A stretch of 46,862 nt of DNA from Novosphingobium rosa NBRC 15208 (GTDB lineage: Bacteria; Pseudomonadota; Alphaproteobacteria; Sphingomonadales; Sphingomonadaceae), in NCBI RefSeq assembly GCF_001598555.1, contig NZ_BCZE01000064.1, positions 1 through 46,862 of the forward strand, written 5' to 3'. Below the pieces are notes generated by a model. It saw nothing but the letters and a program-made list of their open reading frames with translations. It was not told the DNA's origin and searched no databases. A program made the position numbers and the translations under genes. Position 1 is the stretch's first letter. Each line of letters starts with the position of its first letter. Below are positions 1 to 8,616 of this stretch, one piece after another.

Positions 1-1
1 G

Positions 2-559
2 GCCTATGGTTCGGCGGCGTGGCAGCCCGCCATGCTGATGCGGGTCTTTCACATCACGCCGCAGATCGTGGGGGCCCGTTTGGGGCCGCTGTCCATGCTG
101 TTTTCCGCCATCGGTCCGCTGGTGGGTGGCTGGCTGGTCGATCGCTCGATGAAGCGTGGGCAGGTGATGACGCGCTTCACGATCCTGGCGATCGCTCCGC
201 TGCTGGCCCTGCCCTCGACGCTGGCGGTGCTGGCGCCGGGGGTGACGCTGGCGATGGTGATCGTGGCTTCGGGCAATGCTGTCTATGCGGTGGCGGGGAC
301 CGTGATGTTCTCGACCCTGCAATCCATCGTGCCGCCGCGCATGCGGGCGACCTCCATCGCGCTGACTTTGGTGCTCAACACCTTGCTGGGGGCCACCTGC
401 GGGCCGCTGCTGGTGGCCACCATGACCGAGAAGCTGTTTGGCGATCCGGCCAGCGTGGGCTGGTCGATCGCGCTGGTGGCGGGCCCGGCGGTGGTGCTGG
501 GCTCGGTGCTTTTCGCGCTGGGCGGCAGGGCGATGCGCAAGGCAAGCCCTTCGCCTTAA
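2..559 (+). CDS. MFS transporter, C-terminal part (5' end outside window)
   Basis: The reading frame is already open at the first base, so only the last 185 or so codons of an inner-membrane transporter are present. Hydrophobic segments alternate with short loops. Early in the fragment a loop reads GGWLVDRSMKRG, which resembles the MFS loop motif G-x-x-x-D-R-x-x-K/R-R-G between neighbouring helices. The remaining segments fit the C-terminal six-helix bundle. A hairpin with a T-tract follows 27 bases after the stop, so this is the last gene of its transcript. The substrate cannot be told from this fragment. The MFS assignment is firm from topology and the loop motif; the subfamily is not. Confidence 0.75.
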   Translation, partial: AYGSAAWQPAMLMRVFHITPQIVGARLGPLSMLFSAIGPLVGGWLVDRSMKRGQVMTRFTILAIAPLLALPSTLAVLAPGVTLAMVIVASGNAVYAVAGTVMFSTLQSIVPPRMRATSIALTLVLNTLLGATCGPLLVATMTEKLFGDPASVGWSIALVAGPAVVLGSVLFALGGRAMRKASPSP

Positions 560-585
560 ACGCCAGCCTTATTGACGATGCTTTG

Positions 586-615
586 ACCGGCGGTCCGCAG
601 GGCCGCCGGTTTTTT
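586..615 (+). terminator. Intrinsic terminator of the MFS gene
   Basis: Perfect 8-bp stem ACCGGCGG / CCGCCGGT with a 9-base loop, running directly into a T6 tract on the plus strand. It lies 27 bases after the MFS stop codon. Confidence 0.85.
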
Positions 616-845
616 GTGGGTAACCACCCTCCTGCACCGCCAAGGCGTCTCGGATCGACGGAGCGGGCGGCCATGGCGCCATGCGCGTCTGCGCAAGCTC
701 CGCGCATCTTCTGTTGCCGGTTCCGGGACAGGATAGGGCAGAGCAAAGCATGGCTGGCACAAGACAACCCCGACAGGCTTTGCGCCAGTTATCACGCGCG
801 CTCCCCCCGCCGTCATGCTTGCCTGCTGCGGGCGCCGCACACGAA

Positions 846-870
846 AAAGGCCGGGCAGAACCCGGCCTTT
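846..870 (-). terminator. Intrinsic terminator of the first TonB-dependent receptor
   Basis: Perfect 10-bp stem AAAGGCCGGG / CCCGGCCTTT with a 5-base loop. Read on the minus strand it is followed by a run of T (TTTTTCG) and lies 28 bases after the receptor's stop codon. Confidence 0.88.
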
Positions 871-898
871 CCCCAATGCGATCCGGTGATGAGCCGGA

Positions 899-3301
899 TC
901 AGATCTTGATCTTGACGTTCAGACCCACCGTCCGCAGATCCGGCAGGCCCACAAAGGCCGCCGAATAGACCGACGTATGGCTGAAATTCGGCGTAAACAC
1001 CCAGTTGTCGCTGACGCTGGTGTAAGTGTGGTTGTTGAAGATGTTGTTCACGAAGATGCTGGCCGAATAGCGCCCGAAATCGGCGCCGAGGCGCGCGTTG
1101 AACAGATGCAGATCCGGCGTGCGGGTGACATTGGCCTGATCCGCCCAGACGCCCGACTTGAAGTTCCAGTCGCCGCGCAGATACCAGCTGGCGTTGCTGG
1201 TGCCGCGAATATGGTCGCCGATGGTCACGCCGACATTCGCCGAATATTTCGACGTGTTGGGCATTTCCTTGCCATAGAAGTTGCTGATGCCCGTCAGCGC
1301 CGTCACCGTGGCGCTGTTGTAGGTGATGATCCGGCTGGCATTCCACGCCGCCGCCGCATCGATCGAGATCAGCTTGTTGACCTTCCAGGTGGTGTTGGCT
1401 TCCAGGCCGTAAAGATCGACATTCCCGCCATTGGCATAGCCGTTGTAAAGGCTGGTGCCGACGAAGAAATACTGGCTGGAAATCTGGTTGGTCCACTGCG
1501 CGTAATAGGCCGCCAGCGTATAGCGCAGCGCGCCGTCCAGCAGGCGGCCCTTGGCGCCCACTTCATAGTTCGTGACCTTTTCCGGCTTGGCGAACAGCGG
1601 AATGCCCGTGGCGCTCGCCTGCGCCTGCGCCGCGGCCGACAGGGTGACGATGGTGGTGTTGAAGGTGGAGGGGTTCACGCCCTTCGCCCAGGACGCATAA
1701 ACCATCAGATCCGGCGTGAACTGATAGCTGGCGATGGCGCGCGGCGCGAAATTGCGGAAGCTCTGCTGCCCCAGCAGCGCGTTCGGCGCATAGGTGCCGA
1801 TGGGCAGATAGAGGTTCGAGGTTTCGTTCAGCGTGGTGCCGCCCTGATAGGCCGCGATCGTATCGATCTGGTAGCGGCCTTCCACGCTCAGCGACAATTT
1901 GTCGGTGGCGTCATAGGTCGCGCCGAAGAAGGCGCCGAAGGTCTTGGTCTTGCTGACGCCGCCCAGCGAATAGGTGGTGGATGTCGCCGCGCCCAGGCCG
2001 TTCTGGCCCTCGGCGCTCAGATAGCTGGCGCCCACCACGCCATGGAGCCTGCCATATTTGTAGCTCAGGCGCCCTTCGACCGAATAGTCCTTGTTCTTGT
2101 GATCGATGGCGTAAGGATAGCTCCAGCCCAGACCCGAGGAGTCATAACCGTCCAGATCGATCAGATCCGAATAGGTCTCATGGTTGAAGCCGCCCAGCAC
2201 TTCGGCGCTGATATGGTCGCTGAAGGTGTAGTCGATCACGGCATGGGCATGCTGGGTGTGACGCAGCAGACCGAACTTCTGCACATTGTCGCTGGGGTTG
2301 AGCAAGGTGCGCTTGCTGGCCAGATAGCCGGCGATCGGCGCGGTGTCGGTGTTGGCGCCCACCGGGCTGGTCAGCGCGGGCAGCGTGCCGCAGATGAAGG
2401 GATTGCCGTTGATGACGCAATTGGCCTGGCTGTTCTGGATCGTCTGGCCGTTGGTGCCCTGCACGCTGTAGGCGTTGACGCGGGCCTGAGCCGGGGCGCC
2501 ATCATCGTCGGTGGCGATCATGCCGAACAGCTTCATCGTGAGCTTGTCGGTGGGCTTGGCGACGATCAGCAGCGTGCCGACCGCGCTCGACTGGTCACCC
2601 AGCTTCTTGCCATCGGCCGAATTGGTCCAGGAACCGTCCTTCACCATCTTGCTGCCGGTGACGCGGAAGGTCAGCTTGTCGCCGATGATCGAGCCGTCGA
2701 TGGCGCCCTTCACGTTCCAGTTGCCACGCGTGCCGACCATGCCGTCAACCTGCGCGCCCCACTTGCCGTTGGGCTCCTTGTTGACGACATTGATGGCACC
2801 GGCAAAGGTGTTGCGGCCGAAATAGGCGCTCTGCGGGCCTTTCAGGATTTCCACCTGCGCCGGATCGCTGACCGAGGTGAGCTGCGTGGGCGAGGACACC
2901 GGCACGCCGTCGATGAACATCGAGGTGGTGGTGACCAGCGCCGTGGAGGGCGTGAAGCCGCGCAGGATGATCTGCTGGAACGCGCGGTCCGCGTGGCTGG
3001 AGGAGTTGTTGTTCAGATTGATGCCCGGGCTGGCCCCCGCGACATCGACGACGGTCCGGATGCCGCGCGCCTCCATCTGGTCGGCGGTCAGCGCCGAGAC
3101 GGTGACGGGCACCTTGAGAATGTCTTCGCGGCGTTTGCGCGCGGTCACCACGATGTCGCCCGCCCCGGCCGGGGTATCGGCCTGCGCGGCGGTGGGTGCC
3201 GGCGCAGTATCGGCGGCAAAGGCAGACCCTGAAAAGGAAACCAGCATGGCCACTGCAGAAACGGACGCAGACATGACGCCCTTCTTACCAAGATATTTCA
3301 T
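899..3301 (-). CDS. TonB-dependent outer-membrane receptor
   Basis: An 800-residue gated outer-membrane channel of the sphingomonad type, taking up an unknown large or scarce substrate with energy from TonB-ExbB-ExbD. Residues 1-29 form a signal peptide ending SAFA before AD. A TonB box, DIVVTA, lies at about 49-54. The plug domain follows with the typical VEILKGPQSAYFGRNTFAGAINVV stretch near 148-173 (written here only as a landmark: EILKGPQ and GRNTFAGAI). The rest is beta-barrel. The last residue is Ile (ending KIKI), whereas most barrels end in Phe, so outer-membrane targeting by the Bam complex may use a weaker signal. The ATG is supported by GAGGGA a few bases upstream. The gene stands alone between its own promoter region and a strong terminator. 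Substrate cannot be inferred. Confidence 0.93.
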   Translation of the reverse strand: MKYLGKKGVMSASVSAVAMLVSFSGSAFAADTAPAPTAAQADTPAGAGDIVVTARKRREDILKVPVTVSALTADQMEARGIRTVVDVAGASPGINLNNNSSSHADRAFQQIILRGFTPSTALVTTTSMFIDGVPVSSPTQLTSVSDPAQVEILKGPQSAYFGRNTFAGAINVVNKEPNGKWGAQVDGMVGTRGNWNVKGAIDGSIIGDKLTFRVTGSKMVKDGSWTNSADGKKLGDQSSAVGTLLIVAKPTDKLTMKLFGMIATDDDGAPAQARVNAYSVQGTNGQTIQNSQANCVINGNPFICGTLPALTSPVGANTDTAPIAGYLASKRTLLNPSDNVQKFGLLRHTQHAHAVIDYTFSDHISAEVLGGFNHETYSDLIDLDGYDSSGLGWSYPYAIDHKNKDYSVEGRLSYKYGRLHGVVGASYLSAEGQNGLGAATSTTYSLGGVSKTKTFGAFFGATYDATDKLSLSVEGRYQIDTIAAYQGGTTLNETSNLYLPIGTYAPNALLGQQSFRNFAPRAIASYQFTPDLMVYASWAKGVNPSTFNTTIVTLSAAAQAQASATGIPLFAKPEKVTNYEVGAKGRLLDGALRYTLAAYYAQWTNQISSQYFFVGTSLYNGYANGGNVDLYGLEANTTWKVNKLISIDAAAAWNASRIITYNSATVTALTGISNFYGKEMPNTSKYSANVGVTIGDHIRGTSNASWYLRGDWNFKSGVWADQANVTRTPDLHLFNARLGADFGRYSASIFVNNIFNNHTYTSVSDNWVFTPNFSHTSVYSAAFVGLPDLRTVGLNVKIKI

Positions 3302-3752
3302 ACTTCCCTCACTTAAATACGAAAGATGGTGTTGTCCTGCATCCGATTATATTTTTTAATCATGCCTCTAAACGATCACATTCGATCCTTAGGAAGCATC
3401 ATCGGTTGTCGACATGATCGATGCTGAATGCCGTTGATTCCGTGCGACATGCATCTTGCCGACAGCTTGCCTGCTCCCGATCTGCCGTGTGGAGGGAAAT
3501 AGGACGTGTCCGCCTGTCGGATGGAACTTGCGCCCTTTGCCTGTTCGCGGTCATAGGAATCCATTTAAGTTCATGAAATAAAATACATTTCACAATTAAC
3601 ACGGCCTAACGCCATGCCTGCTGCGCCCGACGCTTTTCGTGCCAGAGCCGCGCGGCGGCGCAAACGAGAAAGCGGCGCATTGACATCATGCCAAGCGCCG
3701 TCTTTTCGTGCCGCATTCCGAAACCTGTCGGCCAGCCGGCCTAAGATCTGGT
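3302..3752. other. Intergenic region upstream of the TonB receptor
   Basis: This 451-bp gap is AT-richer than its surroundings in two patches (about 3340-3380 and 3560-3602). It should hold the receptor promoter. A 6-bp inverted repeat, CGGCGC (3673-3678) / GCGCCG (3695-3700), followed by TCTTTTCG, is a weak hairpin of unclear role near the end of the methyltransferase gene. Open frames of 62-67 codons on the minus strand here show no recognisable features. Confidence 0.5.
3346..3351 (-). promoter_or_regulatory. Possible -10 element of the TonB receptor gene
   Basis: On the minus strand the hexamer is a perfect TATAAT inside an AT-rich patch, about 45 bases upstream of the start codon. No good -35 hexamer stands at 16-18 bases, so it may depend on an activator. 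Confidence 0.4.
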
Positions 3753-4964
3753 CTAATCCCTGATCGCGGAACAGACGTACCAGCTGCCCAGCGGCAGGCG
3801 GCCATCCCCCGCCCCCTGCGTGAAGAAATCCCCGTGATCGGGCTTCAGCTCAGTCACGCCCTTGCGATAGCCGACCATCACCTTTGCCGCATCGAAGCCC
3901 GCGCCCCGCGCCACCTGCACCCAGTCCGTGCGCGCCAGAGAGGTCATGAAAGGCTCGTTGTTGTAATGCGATTCAAAGTCGCAGCGCATCTGGTCCCACA
4001 GCGAGAGATGCTCATGGCGGGGCGGCACCTCCACATGCACCATCAGCCCGCCGGGGCGCAGCAGGCGGTGGCATTCGGCAAAGATCGCGCGCATGCCCTT
4101 GGCCGAGGTTTCATGCAGCATCGCCGAGGAGCAGACCATATCGAAGCTGCCATCGGCGAAATCGGTGGCTTCGGCATTCTGCTGGCTGAAATGGATCGCG
4201 GCGCCCAGACTTTCCGCACGGGCATGGCCATAGCGCAGCATCGGCGCGCCGACGTCCACGGCAAAGACCTCCGCCTCGGGGAAGGCCTGCGCGATGGCAA
4301 CGGTGGAATGGCCCACCGAACAGCCCAGATCGAGGATGCGGCGCACCCGCAGCTCCGGATAAACGTCATGAACATGGCTGGCCAGCGTATGGCCGCGCCC
4401 GTCATTCTTCCAGCCGCCGTTGAGGTTGCGCAGATAGGTCGTGGCGAAGCGGTCATAGAGCGCCCCGGCGCGGAAATCCTGCTGCGCGGTATCGACCGTG
4501 TAGCTGCCCGGCATGCGGTGATGGTCGATGGCGGCAATGTAGCGCGGGATGTCCAGATCGGGATTCAGCCGCAGGCTGCCGCGCGGGGCTGCCGTCTGTT
4601 TCGCCACTTCCTGCGCCAGCGTGTCATATTGCCGGTCGATCGCGCCATCCAGGGTCTGCCAGATGCGGTCATGATAGAACAGCGCCAGAGTCAGCCACAG
4701 CTGATGCAGCGGCTGCTCCTCCAGCGCCTGACGGATCTGCGCGGTGCCGGTCACCGGCTTGCCGCTGCGCGCGGTCACCTCTGGCACCACCACCTCGTCC
4801 AGCAGGCGGCGGTCGAGCGGATCGAGCTTCGTGATCGTCCACAGGCGCATGGCCAGGAAATGGTCCTCCATCGCCTGCTCGTCATGCGTGGCCTGAGGCA
4901 TCACGGCATGACCGAAATGGGGGCCGAAATGGGGCGTTTCAGTTGGTGTCGCCAGCGTGGTCAT
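3753..4964 (-). CDS. Class I SAM-dependent methyltransferase
   Basis: A cytoplasmic Rossmann-fold methyltransferase of 403 residues. Motif I, ILDLGCSVGHST, lies at about 210-221. The acidic residue ending strand beta-2 is in VFAVDVG soon after, motif II/III in FDMVCSSAMLHE, and the post-III segment is LLRPGGLMVHVEVP. The N-terminal 200 residues carry no motif I know and may bind the substrate. The chosen ATG has a strong Shine-Dalgarno (GGAGGAGG) just upstream; an upstream in-frame start would overlap the preceding gene. It is the last gene of a three-gene operon, 16 bases after the small unknown protein and downstream of a ureidoglycolate-lyase-like gene. Whether the target is a small molecule or a macromolecule is not visible. 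Confidence 0.85.
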   Translation of the reverse strand: MTTLATPTETPHFGPHFGHAVMPQATHDEQAMEDHFLAMRLWTITKLDPLDRRLLDEVVVPEVTARSGKPVTGTAQIRQALEEQPLHQLWLTLALFYHDRIWQTLDGAIDRQYDTLAQEVAKQTAAPRGSLRLNPDLDIPRYIAAIDHHRMPGSYTVDTAQQDFRAGALYDRFATTYLRNLNGGWKNDGRGHTLASHVHDVYPELRVRRILDLGCSVGHSTVAIAQAFPEAEVFAVDVGAPMLRYGHARAESLGAAIHFSQQNAEATDFADGSFDMVCSSAMLHETSAKGMRAIFAECHRLLRPGGLMVHVEVPPRHEHLSLWDQMRCDFESHYNNEPFMTSLARTDWVQVARGAGFDAAKVMVGYRKGVTELKPDHGDFFTQGAGDGRLPLGSWYVCSAIRD

Positions 4965-4980
4965 ACGTCCTCCTCCACAA

Positions 4981-5340
4981 TCAATGATCGCCCGCCACAT
5001 CGGCCAGTTCGCCGACATAGGCGGCCTGCTCGGCCAGAGCGCCAGGCATCAGCCGGTCGCGCGCCACGCCCAGCACCCTGTCGTAGATACCCTGACGATA
5101 GGCGGCGCGATGCTGGCGCGCGGCGGGATCGGGGCTGAAGCCATCCACCGCCTCGGGCCCGTGCAGACCGGCGGCGGCCAGCAGGCGCTCATTGGCATCC
5201 AGCCGGTCCTTCAGGACCACCACCTCGCCCAGCAGCGCCAGCACCATGCCCGCCAGCGCATCGACCGTGGCAGTCTCGAACACCACCGGATGGCTGCCGC
5301 GCGAGCGCCCCGTGCGTTCCTGATTGATACGGTTTCTCAT
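4981..5340 (-). CDS. Small protein of unknown function, middle gene of the operon
   Basis: A 119-residue protein I do not recognise. The middle is helical and hydrophobic-amphipathic (DALAGMVLALLGEVVVLKDRL, residues about 28-48), followed by a region rich in Ala, Arg and Gly with several Tyr. There is no signal peptide and no clear membrane segment. Its ATG overlaps the stop codon of the upstream ureidoglycolate-lyase-like gene by four bases (ATGA), and the methyltransferase starts 16 bases after it. Translational coupling and this placement make it a real gene, probably a partner or substrate-binding subunit of one of its neighbours. That role is a guess. Confidence 0.7.
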   Translation of the reverse strand: MRNRINQERTGRSRGSHPVVFETATVDALAGMVLALLGEVVVLKDRLDANERLLAAAGLHGPEAVDGFSPDPAARQHRAAYRQGIYDRVLGVARDRLMPGALAEQAAYVGELADVAGDH

Positions 5341-5912
5341 GCTGCATTCTCCGTCAGATCGAAGCGGAAGACATGGCCGGTGCGGGCCACGATGTCCTTC
5401 TTGTCGAGGTCGGGGCCCTGCGCCTCCTCGGTCACGGCATCCTTGGCCTGAAGGTCATAGCCGGTCTGGCTGGAAAGCAGCACCACCAGATCGGTGTCCT
5501 CCTCCACGGCGAAGGGAAATTCATGCCATGTGCCCCGATGCATCGCGAAGCCCGCGCTGCCGTCGAAACGGAAGGCGCGCACCTGCGCCAGATCGGGCAG
5601 ATCGCCCTCGCCGGGCGGGGCCATCACCGCCACGAAGGGCTTGCCGCCCAGCGGCAGAAAGGCCTGCGTATGCTGAAAGTGCCGCTCCATATAGCGCACC
5701 TCGCCGGGGCGGGGATCGACGCTGGCCAGCGTGACCTCCACCGGATGGTCGCAGGAAAAACGCGCCGGATAGCGCATCGTCACCGCGCCCTTGTAGAAAT
5801 CGACCGCGATGGCGCGCGCATCCGGCACCCGCCCGATCAGATCGCCAAACGGCGCCAGCGCCTGCGCCGTCGCATCCTCGACGCGCAGCATGATCGTTGT
5901 GATCTCAGCCAT
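5337..5912 (-). CDS. Ureidoglycolate lyase (AllA) family protein
   Basis: A 191-residue cupin-like protein matching the ureidoglycolate lyase family in length and motifs: DPRPGEVRYMERHFQHTQAF near 66-85, LGGKPFVAVMAP, the segment HRGTWHEFPF (about 127-136), and a closing LVVLLSSQTGYDL. The family releases urea from ureidoglycolate in allantoin breakdown, giving glyoxylate. No other allantoin or purine gene lies nearby. Instead it heads an operon with an unknown protein and a methyltransferase, so it may act on another ureido- or hydroxy-acid. It overlaps the next gene by four bases. Family confident; substrate open. Confidence 0.78.
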   Translation of the reverse strand: MAEITTIMLRVEDATAQALAPFGDLIGRVPDARAIAVDFYKGAVTMRYPARFSCDHPVEVTLASVDPRPGEVRYMERHFQHTQAFLPLGGKPFVAVMAPPGEGDLPDLAQVRAFRFDGSAGFAMHRGTWHEFPFAVEEDTDLVVLLSSQTGYDLQAKDAVTEEAQGPDLDKKDIVARTGHVFRFDLTENAA

Positions 5913-6062
5913 CCGCCCTGCCCTTCATCCTGTCGATCCCCCCGCGAGGCTTGGCGCCTCCCGAAATGCGATCATGATGCCGCAGGGCGATCCGCCGACG
6001 CCGCTTCCCGGGCTTGTCCGCAGAGCGGATAGGCGGGCCTGATGCCAGGCCGGGCGGCAGCG

Positions 6063-6968
6063 CTATTTCATGGTGAGCCGCACCGGCAGACTGTTGCTCA
6101 GCTTTCCCTGCAGCTGCTGTCTGGCCCGCGCATCGCCGGTGCCATAGGCCTTGAGAAACAGGCCCGCGATGCGGCTGGCATCCTTCACCCCCTGCGTGGC
6201 GGGCGGCCCGGGCTGTTGAAAATCGCAGATCAGCCCGCCAAAATAATGGGTCACCCCCGCCAGCACCAGACCATAGCGGTCATGGCCGGGCCGGGCCGCC
6301 TCATAGGCATCGAGATGCTTTGTCCATGACTCCGGGTCCACCCCGCTCTTCTGCGGCAACACATCGGCGGTGCCGGTCTGGATCAGCGCCGGAACCGCCA
6401 GATCGCCATAGCCCGCCATGGTGATCAGCACCGGAATGGCCGGGGGCGGCGAGAAGGCCACCACGGCTTTCGCCTTGCCGTCGCACTGCGGCCCCTCCCA
6501 TCCGGCGGGCGCCACGCTCTGCGCGCCGCCAAGCACCAGCGCGGTCAGCGCGCCATAGGAGTGCCCCACGGCGACATAGGGCACATGGCCGATATGATCG
6601 GTCAGGGCCTGAAAATCCTCAAGCCGGGCGCGCCACGTCGCCAGACCGGGGAATTTTCCGTGATCCGGATGGTCGAGCGAATCCACATGCAGCGGCGCCA
6701 GAATGCGCCACCCCGCCGCGACCATCGGCCCCAGCAGCACGTCGTAACGGCCGGGAGACGAGGCCGCGCCATGCGAAAACAGGATGATGCCGGCAGGGCG
6801 CCCATGGGGCAGCCACTCGGTGACCTGCACCGCCCGTCCACCTCTGGCATGGATCGTGACCTGATGGCTGCGTGGCTGGGCCAGCGCCGGAGCGGCAGCA
6901 CCGGCCAAAGCAATGCCGCCCCCAAGCATGACCCCCCTTCGCGTGAGAAAAGTGAGATGTTCGCTCAT
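6063..6968 (-). CDS. Tat-exported alpha/beta hydrolase
   Basis: A 301-residue hydrolase of the dienelactone-hydrolase/acetylhydrolase-like type. The N-terminus has a twin-arginine signal (Arg10-Arg11 followed by GVMLGGGIALAGAA) with likely cleavage near 29-31, placing the enzyme in the periplasm. The nucleophile elbow GHSYG is at 135-139 (Ser137). The oxyanion loop is LFSHGAASSPGRYD near 63-76. A late ADVLPQKSG stretch and GVTHYFGG supply candidate acid and histidine. A larger open frame continues upstream to 8237, but it is antisense to the symporter gene; the Tat signal fixes the start here or five codons earlier. It is divergent from the GPH symporter across a 279-bp control region, suggesting joint regulation. 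The bond cleaved is not known. Confidence 0.85.
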   Translation of the reverse strand: MSEHLTFLTRRGVMLGGGIALAGAAAPALAQPRSHQVTIHARGGRAVQVTEWLPHGRPAGIILFSHGAASSPGRYDVLLGPMVAAGWRILAPLHVDSLDHPDHGKFPGLATWRARLEDFQALTDHIGHVPYVAVGHSYGALTALVLGGAQSVAPAGWEGPQCDGKAKAVVAFSPPPAIPVLITMAGYGDLAVPALIQTGTADVLPQKSGVDPESWTKHLDAYEAARPGHDRYGLVLAGVTHYFGGLICDFQQPGPPATQGVKDASRIAGLFLKAYGTGDARARQQLQGKLSNSLPVRLTMK

Positions 6969-7110
6969 GCCAAGGCCTTTCATGTCGGCGGATCGTCGCG
7001 CGTCTTCGGCAGTCCCGCATTCTGCCGGGAAAGGCCAGTTTTGCGAAGGGCTTATCCACCTGGCGGCACAGTCCGGCCACCGGTCGATCCTAGGCCCGCT
7101 CTCTGTTTTG

Positions 7111-7129
7111 TCGAGGATCGGATATTTCC
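7111..7129. promoter_or_regulatory. Conserved upstream motif, copy 1
   Basis: TCGAGGATCGGATATT, in the control region between the Tat hydrolase and the GPH symporter, recurs with one change at 9424 ahead of the second TonB receptor. It is not palindromic. It may be a shared activator or sigma-factor site. Confidence 0.4.
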
Positions 7130-7247
7130 TGCGGCATCCCCGACGCGCCACGACAACGCGCATAAATTCTGAAATGACAGGTTTTTGATGGTTTTCCCGG
7201 CAGATCGCATCCAGCCGCGAAGGCAAGCACATGAAGGCTTTGATGGC

Positions 7248-8615
7248 ATGAGCACGCTGAACCAGACCGTCCCGACACGGACCGTCATCGCCTATGGCGC
7301 CGGGCAGTTGGGAGCGCAGATCTTCCGCGATACGCCCGCCGTGCTGCTGCCGCTGTTCATGACGACAATGCTGGGCGTGCCGGCCTGGATGGCGGGCTTT
7401 GTCGTGCTGATCCCCAAGCTGTGGCTGATCCTGTGCGATCCGCTGGTCGGCGCCTGGTCGGACCGGCTGAAACCCCGCTTCGGGCGCACGCCTTTCCTGA
7501 TCGGCGGGGCCATCGCCACGGCGGCGGGCTTTCTCACGCTTTTCGCGGTGACGCGTTACGGCAGCCCACTGCTGGGCGCCGCGGCCACCTGCGCGCTGTT
7601 CTTTATCGGCTCCACCGCTTTCAGCATCTATTCCGTGCCCTATCTGGCGGTGGCGGCGGAACTGTCGCGCGATCCGCATCAACGCACACGCATCATGGTG
7701 CTGCGCATGGTCTTTGCCACCTTCGGCGTGCTGGCCGGTGTGGGGCTGGCCCAGCCGCTGATCGCCTGGGGCGGTGGCGGCGCTTCCGGTTGGCATCTGA
7801 TGTCGCTGGTGCTGGGCGCAGTCTGCCTGACCTCGATGCTGGTGACCGGTCTGGGGCTGCGCGGCGTGGCGCTGATCCCGGGCGAGGCGGGCTCCATCGG
7901 GCTGCTCGGACAATTCTCGCAGGTCAAGGCCAACCGCCCCTATCTCACCCTGCTGGGGGCCAGTTTCGTTCAGAACATGGCGCAGGCCTCCAGCTATACG
8001 GTGATGGGCTTCGTCTTTATCTATGCGATTCAGGCGGTCTGGCTGATCCCGCTGTTTATTCTGGTGATGTCGGCGGCGGGGCTTTCCAGCCAGCCCTTCT
8101 GGCTCTGGGCCTCGCGCCGCTACGGCAAGGCGGCCTGCTGGCGGGGCGCATCCTTCGTCTGGGCCTTGCTGACCGTGACATGGTTCTGGGTGAACCCGGG
8201 CGACAAACCGCTGGTCGGCCCGCTCAACCTGCAGCATCTTCTGGTGCTGCTGCGCGCGGCGGTGATCGGCGTGGTCAATTCCGGCTTCATCCTGCTGGCG
8301 CTCTCAATGATGACCGATACCGTGGACGATCAGCGCCGCCGCACCGGCACGGCCAATGAGGGCGTCTTTGCGGGCGTCTATTCCGCGCTGGAAAAGCTGG
8401 CCTTCGCGCTGGGGCCGGTGATCGCCGGGCTGGTGATGAGCGGCTTCGGCTTCGTCGCCTCGACCGGGGGCATCACCGCGCAGAGCACCTCGGCGGTGAC
8501 CGGCATCCTGCTGCTTTACAGCCTAATTCCCGCTGCCTTGCAGATGGTCAGCCTGGCGCTTTTCACATCCTATCGGCTGGGTTCAGCCACCACCCCGGTC
8601 CTGATGGAGGCCTGA
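7248..8615 (+). CDS. GPH-family (MelB-like) cation symporter
   Basis: A 455-residue inner-membrane protein with about 12 hydrophobic segments. The N-terminus VIAYGAGQLGAQIF and the loop DPLVGAWSDRLKPRFGRTPF (about residues 60-80) match the glycoside-pentoside-hexuronide:cation symporter family, where a conserved Asp pair in the early helices couples cation and sugar. A second conserved loop, MTDTVDDQRRRTG, stands near 355-365 with GVFAGVYSALEKLAFALGP after it. The ATG at 7248 was chosen because the extra 21 residues of the longest frame are charged and unlike the family. A tiny frame overlaps this ATG by ATGA. The SDR gene follows after one base, so the two are coupled. The likely cargo is a glycoside, uronate or related compound. 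Confidence 0.85.
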   Translation: MSTLNQTVPTRTVIAYGAGQLGAQIFRDTPAVLLPLFMTTMLGVPAWMAGFVVLIPKLWLILCDPLVGAWSDRLKPRFGRTPFLIGGAIATAAGFLTLFAVTRYGSPLLGAAATCALFFIGSTAFSIYSVPYLAVAAELSRDPHQRTRIMVLRMVFATFGVLAGVGLAQPLIAWGGGGASGWHLMSLVLGAVCLTSMLVTGLGLRGVALIPGEAGSIGLLGQFSQVKANRPYLTLLGASFVQNMAQASSYTVMGFVFIYAIQAVWLIPLFILVMSAAGLSSQPFWLWASRRYGKAACWRGASFVWALLTVTWFWVNPGDKPLVGPLNLQHLLVLLRAAVIGVVNSGFILLALSMMTDTVDDQRRRTGTANEGVFAGVYSALEKLAFALGPVIAGLVMSGFGFVASTGGITAQSTSAVTGILLLYSLIPAALQMVSLALFTSYRLGSATTPVLMEA

Positions 8616-8616
8616 G

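Larger units (their letters stand above)
560..898. other. Intergenic stretch between convergent genes
   Basis: This 339-bp gap separates the plus-strand MFS gene from the minus-strand TonB receptor. It holds one terminator for each gene, at 586-615 (plus) and 846-870 (minus). I see no supported gene in the roughly 230 bases between them. Confidence 0.7.

Noticed and set aside
977..3232. 751-codon plus-strand frame antisense to the first TonB receptor
   Set aside because: High-G+C shadow of the receptor gene: Arg/Gly/Ala/His-rich, no family features, while the other strand encodes a clear receptor with signal peptide and TonB box. Similar shadows at 9535-11517 and 39876-41933 were rejected for the same reason.
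7052..7060. TTATCCACC, a near DnaA box
   Set aside because: One isolated 8/9 match, 9 kb from the iterons; expected by chance.
6969..8237. 423-residue N-terminal extension of the Tat hydrolase
   Set aside because: It is antisense to the GPH symporter and has a composition typical of shadow frames; the Tat signal peptide begins at 6968.
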